DNA of 64,000 bases from contig NZ_JALMEW010000002.1 in the NCBI RefSeq assembly GCF_023094245.1, forward strand, positions 1-64,000. Reading direction: 5' to 3'. Source of the stretch: Halomonas getboli (lineage in GTDB: Bacteria > Pseudomonadota > Gammaproteobacteria > Pseudomonadales > Halomonadaceae). The notes beneath the pieces were generated by a model. That model searched no databases and was not told where the DNA came from. It saw only the letters and a list, made by a program, of their open reading frames with translations. Below, one piece after another: positions 10,065 to 18,777 of the stretch; positions within the stretch are counted from its first letter, which is position 1; the number at the start of each line of letters is the position of its first letter. The position numbers were made by a program, and so were the translations under genes.

Positions 10065-10970
10065 TCAGGTCAGCCAGATGCGCGGCTCACAGGCCGGCCG
10101 CCCCGCCAGCCGCGGGCGCAGCACTTCCCAGGCCCGCCGGCACAGCGACCAGGCGACGTTGCGTTCATTGCCCAGGTAGCGCAGCAGCAGCACACCCTGG
10201 CGCACGGTCACCGCCCATTCCCGACTCGCCGGCAGCGCCTCGCGCAGCGCGTCGATCGCGCCAGCCTCGTCGTCGAGGCCCACCGCCCACAGCGTCGCCT
10301 GGACGCCGGCGCCGCCCTGCCCCCAGGCGCCGCGGAAACGGCGATGGGTCGGATCCAGCACCTGGCGCTCCAGCCACAGCGGGCACCCCTCGCGGGTCAG
10401 GCGAAAGCGCTGCTCGATGGCGCCGGAGACGTAGGGCAGCTCGCTCGCCGGCCGCCCCAGCGCCAGCACCTCCCAGCCCAGGCAGCGCGCCCCGGCGGCC
10501 AGCTCGATGTCGGTCACCTGGCGGCCCTTCGAGCCATCGAAGGCGATGGTCTCCTGGGGCAGCCACTCCAGCAGCGCGTCCTCGGCCACGCCGAGCCGGG
10601 TGTGCTGATGCCAGCGCACGCCCTGGCTGTCGGCACGATAGAGCTTGTTGGCCGCCGGCGTGGTGAGCAGCGCCTGGGCTCCGGGCGCAAGTCGGGCCTC
10701 GATGGCGAGCTCGTCGCCGCTGACCAGCCCGCCGGGCGGATGCAGCAGATAGACGTGGCAGGCGCCGGGGCGGCCCGCCTCGTCGGGGGCCTCCGGATAG
10801 AAGGGACGCTGCACGCGCAGCGGGCCCTGATGGCGGGCCTTGAGCATGCGGGTATGGCCATCGTCGCGGGCATCGAAGGCCAGCGACAGCGACGCCGCCC
10901 AGCGTCGCTCGCCGTCGAAGCGGTGGCCCGACTCGGCGGGCGACGGGAGGGCACGCGGAATGGCGGTCAT
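10065..10970 (-). CDS. ureD: Urease accessory protein UreD
   Basis: Scaffold accessory protein that binds apo-urease and recruits UreF and UreG during nickel insertion. The 301-aa protein contains family segments such as [25 protein letters not shown] and the central [14 protein letters not shown]. The ATG at 10970 has AGGA before it; the frame back to 11027 runs into the promoter. It is the first gene of the ureDABCEFG-ureJ operon, whose sigma-54 promoter lies 40-56 nt upstream. Confidence 0.94.
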   Translation of the reverse strand: MTAIPRALPSPAESGHRFDGERRWAASLSLAFDARDDGHTRMLKARHQGPLRVQRPFYPEAPDEAGRPGACHVYLLHPPGGLVSGDELAIEARLAPGAQALLTTPAANKLYRADSQGVRWHQHTRLGVAEDALLEWLPQETIAFDGSKGRQVTDIELAAGARCLGWEVLALGRPASELPYVSGAIEQRFRLTREGCPLWLERQVLDPTHRRFRGAWGQGGAGVQATLWAVGLDDEAGAIDALREALPASREWAVTVRQGVLLLRYLGNERNVAWSLCRRAWEVLRPRLAGRPACEPRIWLT

Positions 10971-11010
10971 CGACGGGTCCTGTCGGTCAGGTGGCTGTTG
11001 GCAGACCTGC

Positions 11011-11026
11011 AGCAAGTGACGTACCA
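11011..11026 (-). promoter_or_regulatory. Sigma-54 promoter of the urease operon
   Basis: On the minus strand the sequence TGGTACG-TCAC-TTGCT matches the sigma-54 consensus TGGCACG-N4-TTGCW with one mismatch. The invariant GG and GC are separated by exactly 10 nt, as required. It would start transcription near 11000, about 30 nt upstream of ureD. This implies activation by an enhancer-binding protein, most likely NtrC. Confidence 0.8.
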
Positions 11027-11102
11027 AACTGGTGAATGTGCCAAAATGTCATTTATAAACAATGACTTATTTTGTACACAAAACGGTATCCAGTCGCTTT
11101 CC

Positions 11103-11182
11103 TGCACCATGGCGAGTCGTTTCAGGGCCCTGGTGCGCACCGTCATCGATCAAGAAAGATTCACTTGCACTAATGTGGCACA
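11103..11182 (-). promoter_or_regulatory. NtrC-like enhancer sites for the urease operon
   Basis: TGCACTAATGTGGCACA at 11166-11182 matches the NtrC consensus TGCACYAWWWTGGTGCA at nearly every fixed position. Two further half sites, TGCACCA at 11103-11109 and the palindrome GGTGCGCACC at 11132-11141, lie nearer the promoter. Measured from the predicted start near 11000 they sit at about -107, -136 and -174, a normal range for NtrC enhancers. Confidence 0.65.
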
Positions 11183-11217
11183 AAAAGGCCCGGTTCGAGC
11201 GAAGCGTCGAACCGGGC
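11182..11217 (-). terminator. Intrinsic terminator of urtABCDE
   Basis: A perfect 11-bp stem (11188-11198 with 11207-11217) and 8-nt loop lies 31 nt after the urtE stop codon. On the minus strand it is followed by CCTTTTTG, a proper T tract. It separates the transporter operon from the urease operon promoter, and the NtrC-like site begins immediately after it. Confidence 0.88.
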
Positions 11218-11248
11218 GTGATGCCTCAACGGACACCGGCGGCGGGCG

Positions 11249-11947
11249 TCAGACGGTCAGGTGGGTCTTGATCAGCTCGTCGTCGAGCTCGTCGATCGCC
11301 CCCTCGGCCACCGGCCGGCCGCGATCCATGATCGCGAAGCGGTCGGCATACTTGCGGGCGAAGGGCAGCTTCTGCTCGACCAGCAGCACGGTCAGGCCGT
11401 CCTCGCGGATCAGCCGGCGGATCACCTCGCCGATCTGAGCGACGATGTTGGGCTGGATGCCCTCCCCCGGCTCGTCGAGGATCAGGAGCTTCGGCTCCAG
11501 CACCAGGGCGCGGCCGATGGCCAGCTGCTGCTGCTGGCCGCCGGAGAGATCGCCGCCGCGCCGATGGCGCATCTCGGCGAGCACCGGAAACAGCTCGTAG
11601 ACGCGCTCGGGAATGCGCCTGGCGCCGTCGCCGCGGGCCGCCAGGCCGGTGCGCAGATTCTCCTCCACGGTCAGCAGCGGGAAGATCTGGCGGCCCTGGG
11701 GCACATAGCCGATGCCGAGCCGCGAGCGATCCTCCACGCGTCTCTTCGTCAGCTCCACGTCGTCGGCGTAGCGCAGGCTGCCCGAGGCCACCGCGACCTC
11801 GCCCATCACCGCCTTCATGAGGGTGGTCTTGCCCACCCCGTTGCGGCCCATCACGCAGGTGCACTGCCCGGCCGGAATCTCGAGGTCGACGCCCCACAGA
11901 GTGTGGCTCTCGCCGTAGTACTGATCGAGTTTGCGAATGCTCAGCAT
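11249..11947 (-). CDS. urtE: Urea ABC transporter ATP-binding protein UrtE
   Basis: A 232-aa LivF-type ATPase of the urea importer. Walker A GRNGVGKTT is near residue 37, the signature LSGGQQQQLAIGRAL near residue 140 and Walker B LLILDEPGEGIQPN near residue 160. It works as a pair with UrtD under the membrane components UrtB and UrtC. The start at 11947 overlaps the end of urtD by 7 nt. The larger open frame extending to 12526 is a shadow in the urtD region. Confidence 0.95.
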   Translation of the reverse strand: MLSIRKLDQYYGESHTLWGVDLEIPAGQCTCVMGRNGVGKTTLMKAVMGEVAVASGSLRYADDVELTKRRVEDRSRLGIGYVPQGRQIFPLLTVEENLRTGLAARGDGARRIPERVYELFPVLAEMRHRRGGDLSGGQQQQLAIGRALVLEPKLLILDEPGEGIQPNIVAQIGEVIRRLIREDGLTVLLVEQKLPFARKYADRFAIMDRGRPVAEGAIDELDDELIKTHLTV

Positions 11948-12789
11948 CGGGCGTCCTCCGTGTTGTCCGACTCGGTGCCCAGATAGACCTCGACCACCTT
12001 GGGGTCGCTCGACACCTGATCCATGCTGCCCTCGGCCAGCACGCTGCCCTGGTGCAGCACCGTCACGGTGCGCGCGATCGAGCGCACGAAGCCCATGTCG
12101 TGCTCGACCACCACCACCGACTGCTTTCCGGCCAGGCCGGTGAGCAGTTCGGCGGTGCGCTCCATTTCCTGTTCGGTCATCCCCGCCACCGGCTCGTCGA
12201 CCAGCAGCAGCCGCGGCCGCTGCATCAGCAGCATGCCGATCTCCAGCCACTGCTTCTGGCCGTGGGAGAGAATGCCGGCCGGCCGATCGCGGTGCGCGGT
12301 CAGGCCGATGGTGACCAGCACCTCGTCGATGCGGTCCCGCGCCTCGCCGGAGAGCCGGGCGGTCAGCGTTGGCCAGATGCGCTTGTCGGCGGCCATGGCG
12401 AGCTCCAGGTTCTCGAACACCGTCAGCGCCTCGAAGACGGTCGGCTTCTGGAACTTGCGGCCGATGCCGAGGCTCGCGATCTGCGGCTCGCTCATGGTCA
12501 GCAGGTCGTGGCGGCTGCCGAACCACACCGAGCCGTGATCGGGCCGCGTCTTGCCGGTGATGATGTCCATCATGGTGGTCTTGCCGGCGCCGTTGGGGCC
12601 TATGATGCAGCGCAGCTCGCCGTCATCGATGGTCAGGTTCAGGTCATTGATGGCGCGGAAGCCGTCGAAGCTGACGCTGACGTCCTCCAGATACAGGATG
12701 GGGCCGTGGCGCACGTCCACCGGCGAGCGCGCCGGCGCCATGAAGTCGAAGACGCGATCGCGGCTGGCCATCTCCTTGAGCAGGTTCAT
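11941..12789 (-). CDS. urtD: Urea ABC transporter ATP-binding protein UrtD
   Basis: A 282-aa LivG-type ATPase. Walker A GPNGAGKTT is near residue 64, the signature is degenerate (LSHGQKQWLEIGM), and Walker B is LLLVDEPVAGM. The LSHGQ signature with His in place of the second Gly is commonly seen in UrtD. It has an N-terminal extension of about 30 residues before the domain. It overlaps urtC by 4 nt (ATGA) and urtE by 7 nt. Confidence 0.95.
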   Translation of the reverse strand: MNLLKEMASRDRVFDFMAPARSPVDVRHGPILYLEDVSVSFDGFRAINDLNLTIDDGELRCIIGPNGAGKTTMMDIITGKTRPDHGSVWFGSRHDLLTMSEPQIASLGIGRKFQKPTVFEALTVFENLELAMAADKRIWPTLTARLSGEARDRIDEVLVTIGLTAHRDRPAGILSHGQKQWLEIGMLLMQRPRLLLVDEPVAGMTEQEMERTAELLTGLAGKQSVVVVEHDMGFVRSIARTVTVLHQGSVLAEGSMDQVSSDPKVVEVYLGTESDNTEDARC

Positions 12790-13928
12790 GAGCTCGCTCC
12801 TTGCGCGGGTGTCTCGACGGCGCCGTCATCGCGCCGGCGGCGCAGCGACGCCAGCAGGCCGGCCACGCCCTTCGGCAGCAGCACCGTGACCACCACAAAT
12901 AGCCCGCCGAGGGCGAACAGCCAGGCCTCCGGCATCACCCCGGTGAACACCGTCTTGGCATAGTTGACCACCAGCGCCCCGATCACCGCGCCGTAGAGCG
13001 TGCCGCGGCCCCCCAGGGCCACCCACAGCACCACCTCGATGGAGAAGATCGGCGAGAACTCGCCGGGATTGATGATGCCGACCTGGGGCACGTAGAGCGC
13101 CCCGGCCACGCCGGCGAGCATCGCCGAGACCACGAACACGAACAGCTGCACCCGCTCGACGCGATAGCCGATAAAGCGCGTCCGCGCCTCGGCGTCGCGA
13201 CAGGCCACGCTGACCCGCCCCAGTTTGCTGGCGACGATGGCCCGGCACAGCACGTAGCCCAGCGCCAGCGCCACCCCAGAGGCCAGGAACAGCCCCAGCC
13301 GCGTGGCGTCGCTGCGCAGGTCGAAGCCCAGCAGCTCCTTGAAGTCGGTCAGGCCGTTGTTGCCGCCGAAGCCCATCTCGTTGCGGAAGAAGGCCAGCAT
13401 CAGGGCGAAGGTCAGCGCCTGGGTGATGATCGACAGATAGACCCCGGTGACCCGCGAGCGGAACGCCAGGAAGCCGAATACCAGCGCCAGCAGCCCCGGC
13501 GCCAGCAGCACCATCAGGAAGGCGAACCACGCCATGTCGAAGCCGTGCCAGTACCAGGGCAGGCTGTCCCAGTCGAGAAACACCATAAAGTCCGGCAGCA
13601 CCGGGTCGCCATAGACGCCCCGGTCGCCGATCTGGCGCATCAGGTACATGCCCATGGCATAGCCGCCCAGGGCGAAGAAGGCGCCGTGGCCGAGGCTGAG
13701 GATGCCGAGATAGCCCCACACCAGGTCCAGCGCCACCGCCAGCAGCGCGAAGCTCAGGTACTTGCCGAGCAGGGTCACGGTATAGGTCGAGACGTGCAGC
13801 GGATGCCCCGCCGGCACAATCAGGTTGAGCAGCGTGACGACCGCCAGTGCGGCCAGCAGCACGCCGAGGAATATCTGCGTCGAGCGCTCGCGGAACGGCC
13901 GCGACAGCCAGGATCTCGAAGCCAGCAT
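12786..13928 (-). CDS. urtC: Urea ABC transporter permease UrtC
   Basis: A 380-aa LivM-type permease with around nine to ten hydrophobic segments. The characteristic LSLGHGAFFALGGYAMGMYLM segment lies near residues 77-95, and VALGGRGTLYGAVIGALVVNY near residue 310 is the coupling region contacting the ATPases. It forms the inner-membrane channel with UrtB. It starts 3 nt after the urtB stop and overlaps urtD by 4 nt, so the five genes form one translationally linked operon. Confidence 0.95.
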   Translation of the reverse strand: MLASRSWLSRPFRERSTQIFLGVLLAALAVVTLLNLIVPAGHPLHVSTYTVTLLGKYLSFALLAVALDLVWGYLGILSLGHGAFFALGGYAMGMYLMRQIGDRGVYGDPVLPDFMVFLDWDSLPWYWHGFDMAWFAFLMVLLAPGLLALVFGFLAFRSRVTGVYLSIITQALTFALMLAFFRNEMGFGGNNGLTDFKELLGFDLRSDATRLGLFLASGVALALGYVLCRAIVASKLGRVSVACRDAEARTRFIGYRVERVQLFVFVVSAMLAGVAGALYVPQVGIINPGEFSPIFSIEVVLWVALGGRGTLYGAVIGALVVNYAKTVFTGVMPEAWLFALGGLFVVVTVLLPKGVAGLLASLRRRRDDGAVETPAQGASS

Positions 13929-13931
13929 GGA

Positions 13932-15536
13932 TCAGCCCTCCGCCGCACGGCCCTTCTGCGGAAAGAGTCCGCGGGGGCGTTTCTGAATGAACAGGATGAT
14001 GAACACGAGCACCAGGATCTTGGCCAGCACCGCGCCGGCCCAGGGCTCGAGCACCTGGTTGATGACGCCCAGCGACAGCCCGGCCACCAGAGTGCCCCAC
14101 AGGTTCCCCACGCCGCCGAACACCACCACCATGAACGAATCGATGATGTAGTTCTGACCGAGGTTGGGGCCCACGTTGGTCAGCTGCGACAGCGCCACGC
14201 CGGCGAGGCCGGCCACGCCGGAGCCCAGCGCGAAGGTCAGGATATCGACCCGGGTCGCGCGGATGCCCATCGAGCGCGCCATGGCACGGTTCTGGGTCAC
14301 GGCGCGCACTTCCAGGCCCAGCCGGGTACGGCGCATCACCAGCATCAGGCCGGCGAACACCAGCAGCGCGAAGCCCAGCACGAACAAGCGGTTGAGGGTC
14401 AGCGACAGGCCCTCGTTGATCATCAGCGAGCCGCTCATCCACTCCGGCGAGACCACCGTGCGGTTGAGCGGCGAGATCAGGGTACGCACCAGCTGCTGGA
14501 GGATCAGGCTGACGCCGAAGGTGGCCAGCAAGGTCTCCAGCGGGCGGCCCTTGAGGAACTGGATGACGCTGCGCTCGATGACGATGCCGGCCAGCGCCGC
14601 GACCAGGAAGCCCGCGGGAATCGACAGCACCAGCGCCAGCCCCGGCTGGCCCGGCAGCAGCTGCTGCATGCCCCAGGTGGTGTAGGCGCCGAGCATGATC
14701 AGCTCGCCGTGGGCCATGTTGATCACGCCCATCACGCCGAAGGTGATGGCCAGGCCGATCGCCGCCAGCACCAGCACCGAGCCGAGCGACAGGCCGAAAT
14801 ACAGCGTCTGGATGCCGTCATTCAGCTTCTGCTTCTGTTCGATGCCGGCCAGGGCCTCGGTGGCGGCCTTGGCCAGGGCCGCGTCGTCGCTGCGGGCGGC
14901 GGCGCTGAGCGCCGAGCGCACGGACGTATTCAGGCTGCCGGACAGCGCCTCCACCGCTCCGACGTCGCCCTGCTCCAGGCGCTGGATGGCGATGGCCTGG
15001 GTCAGCAGCCGGCGCACCTCGTCGTCGGCCTCGTTCTCCACCAGGCCATTCAGCGGCTCGACCATCGACGGACTCACCTCGCCGAGCAGGTCCCGGGCCG
15101 CCTCGCGGCGCGCCGAGACCGCCGGGGCGTGGAGGTCGAGCAGCGCCAGGGTGTTCTGCAGCTGGCCGCGCAGCGCATTGTTGATGCCGATGCGATCGAG
15201 ATCGCGGCGCGACATCTCGCCGAGATCCTCGTCGGTGAGCGCATCGCGCACCGGCCAGTGGCGGCCGCGATTGGCGAGCACCACCACGAAGCGGCCGCCG
15301 TCGTCCTGGCGCTGCAGCTTGCCGTCGAGCAGCGCCTCGAGCCAGGCGCGGCTCTGCGGATGGCCGCTGTCGGCGATGGCCGTCACGGCCTCGCCCTTGG
15401 CGGCGTAGGAATCGACGTCGAGGGCCTCGAGCAGCGCCCGGCCATCGTCGTCGGGCGCGGCCAGGGCGGCCGGCGCGGCGAGCGAGACGACGATCAGGCA
15501 CAGCAGCCCCTGCACGAGGGAGCGAATCGTCCTCAT
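13932..15536 (-). CDS. urtB: Urea ABC transporter permease UrtB
   Basis: LivH-type permease of the urea importer, 534 aa. It has a signal peptide ending PAALAAPDD, then about 200 soluble residues that look like alpha-helical repeats, then the polytopic LivH domain from about residue 245 with GVINMAHGELIMLGAY. The long periplasmic N-terminal region is normal for UrtB. I prefer the ATG at 15536, which has AGGA 7 nt before it; the in-frame ATG at 15542 is too close to that site. A GC-rich hairpin separates it from urtA. Confidence 0.93.
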   Translation of the reverse strand: MRTIRSLVQGLLCLIVVSLAAPAALAAPDDDGRALLEALDVDSYAAKGEAVTAIADSGHPQSRAWLEALLDGKLQRQDDGGRFVVVLANRGRHWPVRDALTDEDLGEMSRRDLDRIGINNALRGQLQNTLALLDLHAPAVSARREAARDLLGEVSPSMVEPLNGLVENEADDEVRRLLTQAIAIQRLEQGDVGAVEALSGSLNTSVRSALSAAARSDDAALAKAATEALAGIEQKQKLNDGIQTLYFGLSLGSVLVLAAIGLAITFGVMGVINMAHGELIMLGAYTTWGMQQLLPGQPGLALVLSIPAGFLVAALAGIVIERSVIQFLKGRPLETLLATFGVSLILQQLVRTLISPLNRTVVSPEWMSGSLMINEGLSLTLNRLFVLGFALLVFAGLMLVMRRTRLGLEVRAVTQNRAMARSMGIRATRVDILTFALGSGVAGLAGVALSQLTNVGPNLGQNYIIDSFMVVVFGGVGNLWGTLVAGLSLGVINQVLEPWAGAVLAKILVLVFIILFIQKRPRGLFPQKGRAAEG

Positions 15537-15576
15537 GACCATGTCCTGTCAGTAGGGAGAAAGAATCGAAGGAAGG

Positions 15577-15602
15577 CCCCGGGCCGCGAGCGCGACCCGG
15601 GG
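15577..15602 (-). terminator. Hairpin between urtA and urtB (possible attenuator)
   Basis: A 7-bp GC stem (15577-15583 with 15596-15602), extendable inside by a CGCG/CGCG pair, lies 7 nt after the urtA stop codon. No T tract follows. Such hairpins behind a binding-protein gene typically stabilise the upstream message or let only part of transcription through, giving excess UrtA over the permease. The function is inferred. Confidence 0.5.
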
Positions 15603-15608
15603 AACGGC

Positions 15609-16922
15609 TCATTCGGCCGAGGCCACCTCGGCGCCGCCGCCGCAGCGTCCCTCGACGACGTTGTAGTTGCCGCATCGCATCGGGGCGCGCCAGTCGCTGA
15701 TCAGGTCACGCGAGCCCGGCAGGTAGTCGGACCAGGCATCGCCGGCCACGGTGGAAGGCGTCTCCCAGACCACGGAGAACTGGCCGTTGTCCTGGATCTC
15801 GCCGATCAGCACCGGCTTGGTGATGTGGTGGTTGGGCATCATGGTGGCATAGCCGCCGGTCAGGTTGGGCACGGACACGCCGATGATGGCGTCCTTGACC
15901 GCGTCGACGTCGGTGGTGCCGGCCTTGCGCACCGCCTCGGCCCACATGTTGAAGCCGATGTAGTGGGCCTCCATCGGATCGTTGGTGACCGCCATCTCGT
16001 CGCCGGTGTAGTCGATCCAGTCGTCGATGAAGTCGTAGTTGGCATCGGTGTCGACGCTCATGAAGTAGTTCCAGGCCGCCAGGTGGCCGACCAGCGGCGC
16101 GGTGTCGATGCCGGAGAGCTCCTGCTCGCCCACCGAGAAGGCCACCACCGGAATGTCCGCAGCGTCGATGCCCTGGTTGCCGAGCTCGCGGTAGAACGGC
16201 ACGTTGGCGTCGCCATTGATGGTCGAGACCACCGCGGTCTTCTTGCCCTGGCTGCCGAAGTCCTTGATCTCTGAGACGATGTTCTGCCAGTCGGAATGCC
16301 CGAAGGGGGTGTAATTGACCATGATGTCGTCGTCGGCGACGCCATGGTCCTTGAGGTAGGCCTCGAGGATCTTGTTGGTGGTGCGCGGATAGACATAGTC
16401 GGTGCCGGCCAGCACCCAGCGCTCCACGCCGACCTCGTTCATCAGATAGTTGACGGCCGGAATCGCCTGCTGATTGGGCGCCGCCCCGGTGTAGAAGACG
16501 TTTTCGGAGGATTCCTCGCCCTCGTACTGGACCGGGTAGAACAGCAGACCGTCGAGTTCTTCGACCACGGGCAGCACCGACTTGCGCGACACCGAGGTCC
16601 AGTTGCCGAAGATCACGTCGACCTCATCCTGGGCCAGCAGCTGGCGCGCCTTCTCGGCGAACAGCGGCCAGTCGGAGGCCGGATCGACCACCACCGGCTC
16701 GAGCTCGCGGCCCAGCAGGCCACCCTGCTCGTTCTGCTGCTCGATGAGCATCAGCATGGTGTCCTTGAGGGTCGACTCGCTGATGGCCATGGTGCCGGTC
16801 AGCGAGTGCAGGATGCCGACCTTGATCGGGTCCTCCTGGGCCAGCGCGGGAGCCGAGACGGCCAGGCTCAGCAGCGAGGCGGCGAACAGGCGCTTGGGCA
16901 CGGCGGGCGAATGGGAACTCAT
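15609..16922 (-). CDS. urtA: Urea ABC transporter substrate-binding protein UrtA
   Basis: Periplasmic urea-binding protein, 437 aa, first gene of the transporter operon. A Sec-type signal peptide runs to about residue 28 (APALAQED). The mature part begins DPIKVGILHSLTGTMA, the usual type-I binding fold start, and includes the family features NWTSVSRKSVLPVVE, FYPVQYEG and YVYPRTTNKI. A GGAG ribosome site lies 7 nt before the ATG at 16922. Expression should respond to nitrogen status through the sigma-54 promoter about 100 nt upstream. Confidence 0.96.
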   Translation of the reverse strand: MSSHSPAVPKRLFAASLLSLAVSAPALAQEDPIKVGILHSLTGTMAISESTLKDTMLMLIEQQNEQGGLLGRELEPVVVDPASDWPLFAEKARQLLAQDEVDVIFGNWTSVSRKSVLPVVEELDGLLFYPVQYEGEESSENVFYTGAAPNQQAIPAVNYLMNEVGVERWVLAGTDYVYPRTTNKILEAYLKDHGVADDDIMVNYTPFGHSDWQNIVSEIKDFGSQGKKTAVVSTINGDANVPFYRELGNQGIDAADIPVVAFSVGEQELSGIDTAPLVGHLAAWNYFMSVDTDANYDFIDDWIDYTGDEMAVTNDPMEAHYIGFNMWAEAVRKAGTTDVDAVKDAIIGVSVPNLTGGYATMMPNHHITKPVLIGEIQDNGQFSVVWETPSTVAGDAWSDYLPGSRDLISDWRAPMRCGNYNVVEGRCGGGAEVASAE

Positions 16923-17021
16923 GGTGATCTCCTTGTCGATCCGGACGTTTTTTTATGAAGTTGTTGTGACGTTGTTATCGGTAGCGATGATGCACGACGA
17001 TGCACCTCGTCCCGTTCTCTA

Positions 17022-17038
17022 AAGCAAGAGGCGCGCCA
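17022..17038 (-). promoter_or_regulatory. Sigma-54 promoter of urtABCDE
   Basis: On the minus strand TGGCGCG-CCTC-TTGCTT matches TGGCACG-N4-TTGCW with one mismatch, and GG and GC are exactly 10 nt apart. It predicts a transcript start near 17010, leaving an untranslated leader of about 90 nt before urtA. Confidence 0.82.
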
Positions 17039-17114
17039 CATTCTGGATCATTCCACTGCTGCCTTTTCTTTCAATGAGTTGGAAGCTACCTCCGTATCCC
17101 CGCGGGTATCGAAA

Positions 17115-17162
17115 GTGCCCTTCTGGTGCAAGCTGACGCTCGCTCTTGTACCAAGATGGTGC
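17115..17162 (-). promoter_or_regulatory. Paired NtrC-like sites upstream of urtA
   Basis: GTACCAAGATGGTGC (17148-17162) is a near-perfect NtrC palindrome. A second site, with a strong GGTGCA half and a weak partner, spans 17115-17130. Their centres are about 32 nt apart, three helical turns, and lie near -112 and -145 from the predicted start. This closely resembles the enhancer layout of enterobacterial glnAp2. Confidence 0.72.
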
Positions 17163-17200
17163 CTTGCATACCGCACCTGCCCGAGGAGCGACAACGCAAC

Positions 17201-17229
17201 GGGGGCGCCGGCACGATGCCGACGCCCCC
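17201..17229 (-). terminator. Terminator hairpin of tctCBA
   Basis: An outer 7-bp stem (17201-17207 with 17223-17229) and inner 5-bp stem (17209-17213 with 17217-17221), separated by one mismatch, lie about 30 nt past the tctA stop codon. The following minus-strand sequence GTTGCGTTGTC is only moderately T-rich. It isolates the transporter genes from the urt control region. Confidence 0.62.
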
Positions 17230-17259
17230 GTCAGGTGGCGAACGAACTGGCTCAGACCA

Positions 17260-18777
17260 TCAGTCGCCTTCCGGCCCTCCGGCCACCCTCATGCGGCGGC
17301 GCAGCAGCGGGCCGACGATATAGGGCAGGATCAGCCCCAGACCGGCGAACACCCACAGGCCGATGGCCAGGCCGCTGTCCCACAGGATGGTCCAGTCGCC
17401 GTCGGCGATATCCAGGGCATGGCGCAGGTTCTTCTCCATCTCCGGCCCCAGCAGCAGGCCGAGGATGATCGGCACCAGCGGGATCTCCAGCTTGCGGAAG
17501 ACATAGCCGGCCACGCCGAAGGCGACCATGAAGTAGAGATCGAAGGCGGAGTTGCTGATCGAGTAGATGCCGACGAAGGCCACCATGGTGACGATCGGCA
17601 GCAGGTACTTGGGCGGCACCAACAGCAGCTTGACGAAGATCCCCACCAGCGGAATGTTCAGCAGCAGCAGCAGGAAGTTGCCGATCAAGAGCGCGGCGAT
17701 GACGCCCCAGACAATGTCGGCGTTCTGGGTGAACATCAGCGGCCCCGGGGTGATGTTCAGCGAGATCAGCAGCGCGAGCAGCACCGCGGTGGTGCCGCTG
17801 CCCGGTACGCCGAGGGTCAGCATCGGCACCAGGGCACCGCTGGAGGCGCCGTTGTTGCCGGCCTCGGGCGCGGCCACGCCGCGCGGGTCGCCCTCGCCGA
17901 AGTGGCCCTTGCTGCCGACCACCTTCTTCTCGAGGGTGTAGCCGATGAAGCTGCCCAGCGAGGCGCCGGCCCCCGGCAGCACGCCGGCGATGAAGCCCAG
18001 CACGCCGCCACGGATGCTCGATGGCAGGATGCCGCGGATATCGGCCCACTTCAGCGACAGCTTGTTGACCGTCATCGTCTCCTTGCCGCCGCCGGCGCGG
18101 TCCTCGATGAAGAACAGCAGCTCGGAAATGGCAAACAGGCCGACGATGGCGATGATGAAATCGACGCCCTCATAGAGCTCCAGCACGCCGAAGGTGTAGC
18201 GCTGCACGCCGGTGTTGTCGATGCCCATGGTCGAGATCATCAGGCCCAGACAGGCCGCCACCACGGTCTTCATCGGGTTCTTGCCGGTGATGCCGCCGAG
18301 CGTGGCGAAGGCCAGCAGGAACAGTGCGAAATACTCGGCCGGGCCGAAGGTCAGCGCGAAGTCGGCCAGCACCGGCGCCAGCAGGATCAGGCCCACGGTG
18401 GCGATCAGGCTGCCGATGAACGAGGCCACGGCGGAGATCGCCAGGGCCTCGGCGGCCTTGCCCTTCCTGGCCATGGGATAGCCGTCGAGGCAGGTCATCA
18501 TCGCCGGCTCGTCGCCGGGGATGTTGAGCAGGATCGAGGAGATGCGCCCGCCGTACATGGCCCCGGCATAGACCGAGGTCAGCATGATCAGCGCGGTCTC
18601 CGGCGGCAGGCCCAGCGAGAAGGCCAGCGGGATCAGGATCGCCACGCCGTTGGCCGGCCCCAGACCCGGCAGCGCACCGATCAGGGTGCCGAGAAAGGCG
18701 CCCAGCAGGGCGAACATCAGGTTGTGCGGCGCCAGGGCGACGCCGAAGCCGTCGATCAGGTAACCCAGGGTTTCCAT
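17260..18777 (-). CDS. tctA: Tripartite tricarboxylate transporter, large permease TctA
   Basis: A 505-aa inner-membrane protein with about 12 hydrophobic segments, the large subunit of a TTT-family secondary importer for citrate-like or other carboxylates. Conserved TctA features include IGALPGLGPANGVAILIP, YAGAMYGGRISSILLNIPG near residue 70 and the second-half LPGAGASLGSFIGYTLEKK and GVPGSGTTAVLLALL. Its start codon shares one base with the tctB stop (TGATG). The substrate cannot be read from sequence. Confidence 0.93.
   Translation of the reverse strand: METLGYLIDGFGVALAPHNLMFALLGAFLGTLIGALPGLGPANGVAILIPLAFSLGLPPETALIMLTSVYAGAMYGGRISSILLNIPGDEPAMMTCLDGYPMARKGKAAEALAISAVASFIGSLIATVGLILLAPVLADFALTFGPAEYFALFLLAFATLGGITGKNPMKTVVAACLGLMISTMGIDNTGVQRYTFGVLELYEGVDFIIAIVGLFAISELLFFIEDRAGGGKETMTVNKLSLKWADIRGILPSSIRGGVLGFIAGVLPGAGASLGSFIGYTLEKKVVGSKGHFGEGDPRGVAAPEAGNNGASSGALVPMLTLGVPGSGTTAVLLALLISLNITPGPLMFTQNADIVWGVIAALLIGNFLLLLLNIPLVGIFVKLLLVPPKYLLPIVTMVAFVGIYSISNSAFDLYFMVAFGVAGYVFRKLEIPLVPIILGLLLGPEMEKNLRHALDIADGDWTILWDSGLAIGLWVFAGLGLILPYIVGPLLRRRMRVAGGPEGD

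Noticed and set aside
13545-16274. A 909-codon plus-strand open frame across the urt genes
   Set aside because: It is antisense to urtC, urtB and urtA, which have clear domain content. The translation is low-complexity His/Gln/Gly/Arg-rich, typical of the reverse frame of GC-rich genes.
17148-17167. A plus-strand sigma-54 promoter at TGGTGCCTTGCA
   Set aside because: The GG and GC are only 6 nt apart instead of 10. The site is better explained as part of an NtrC palindrome.
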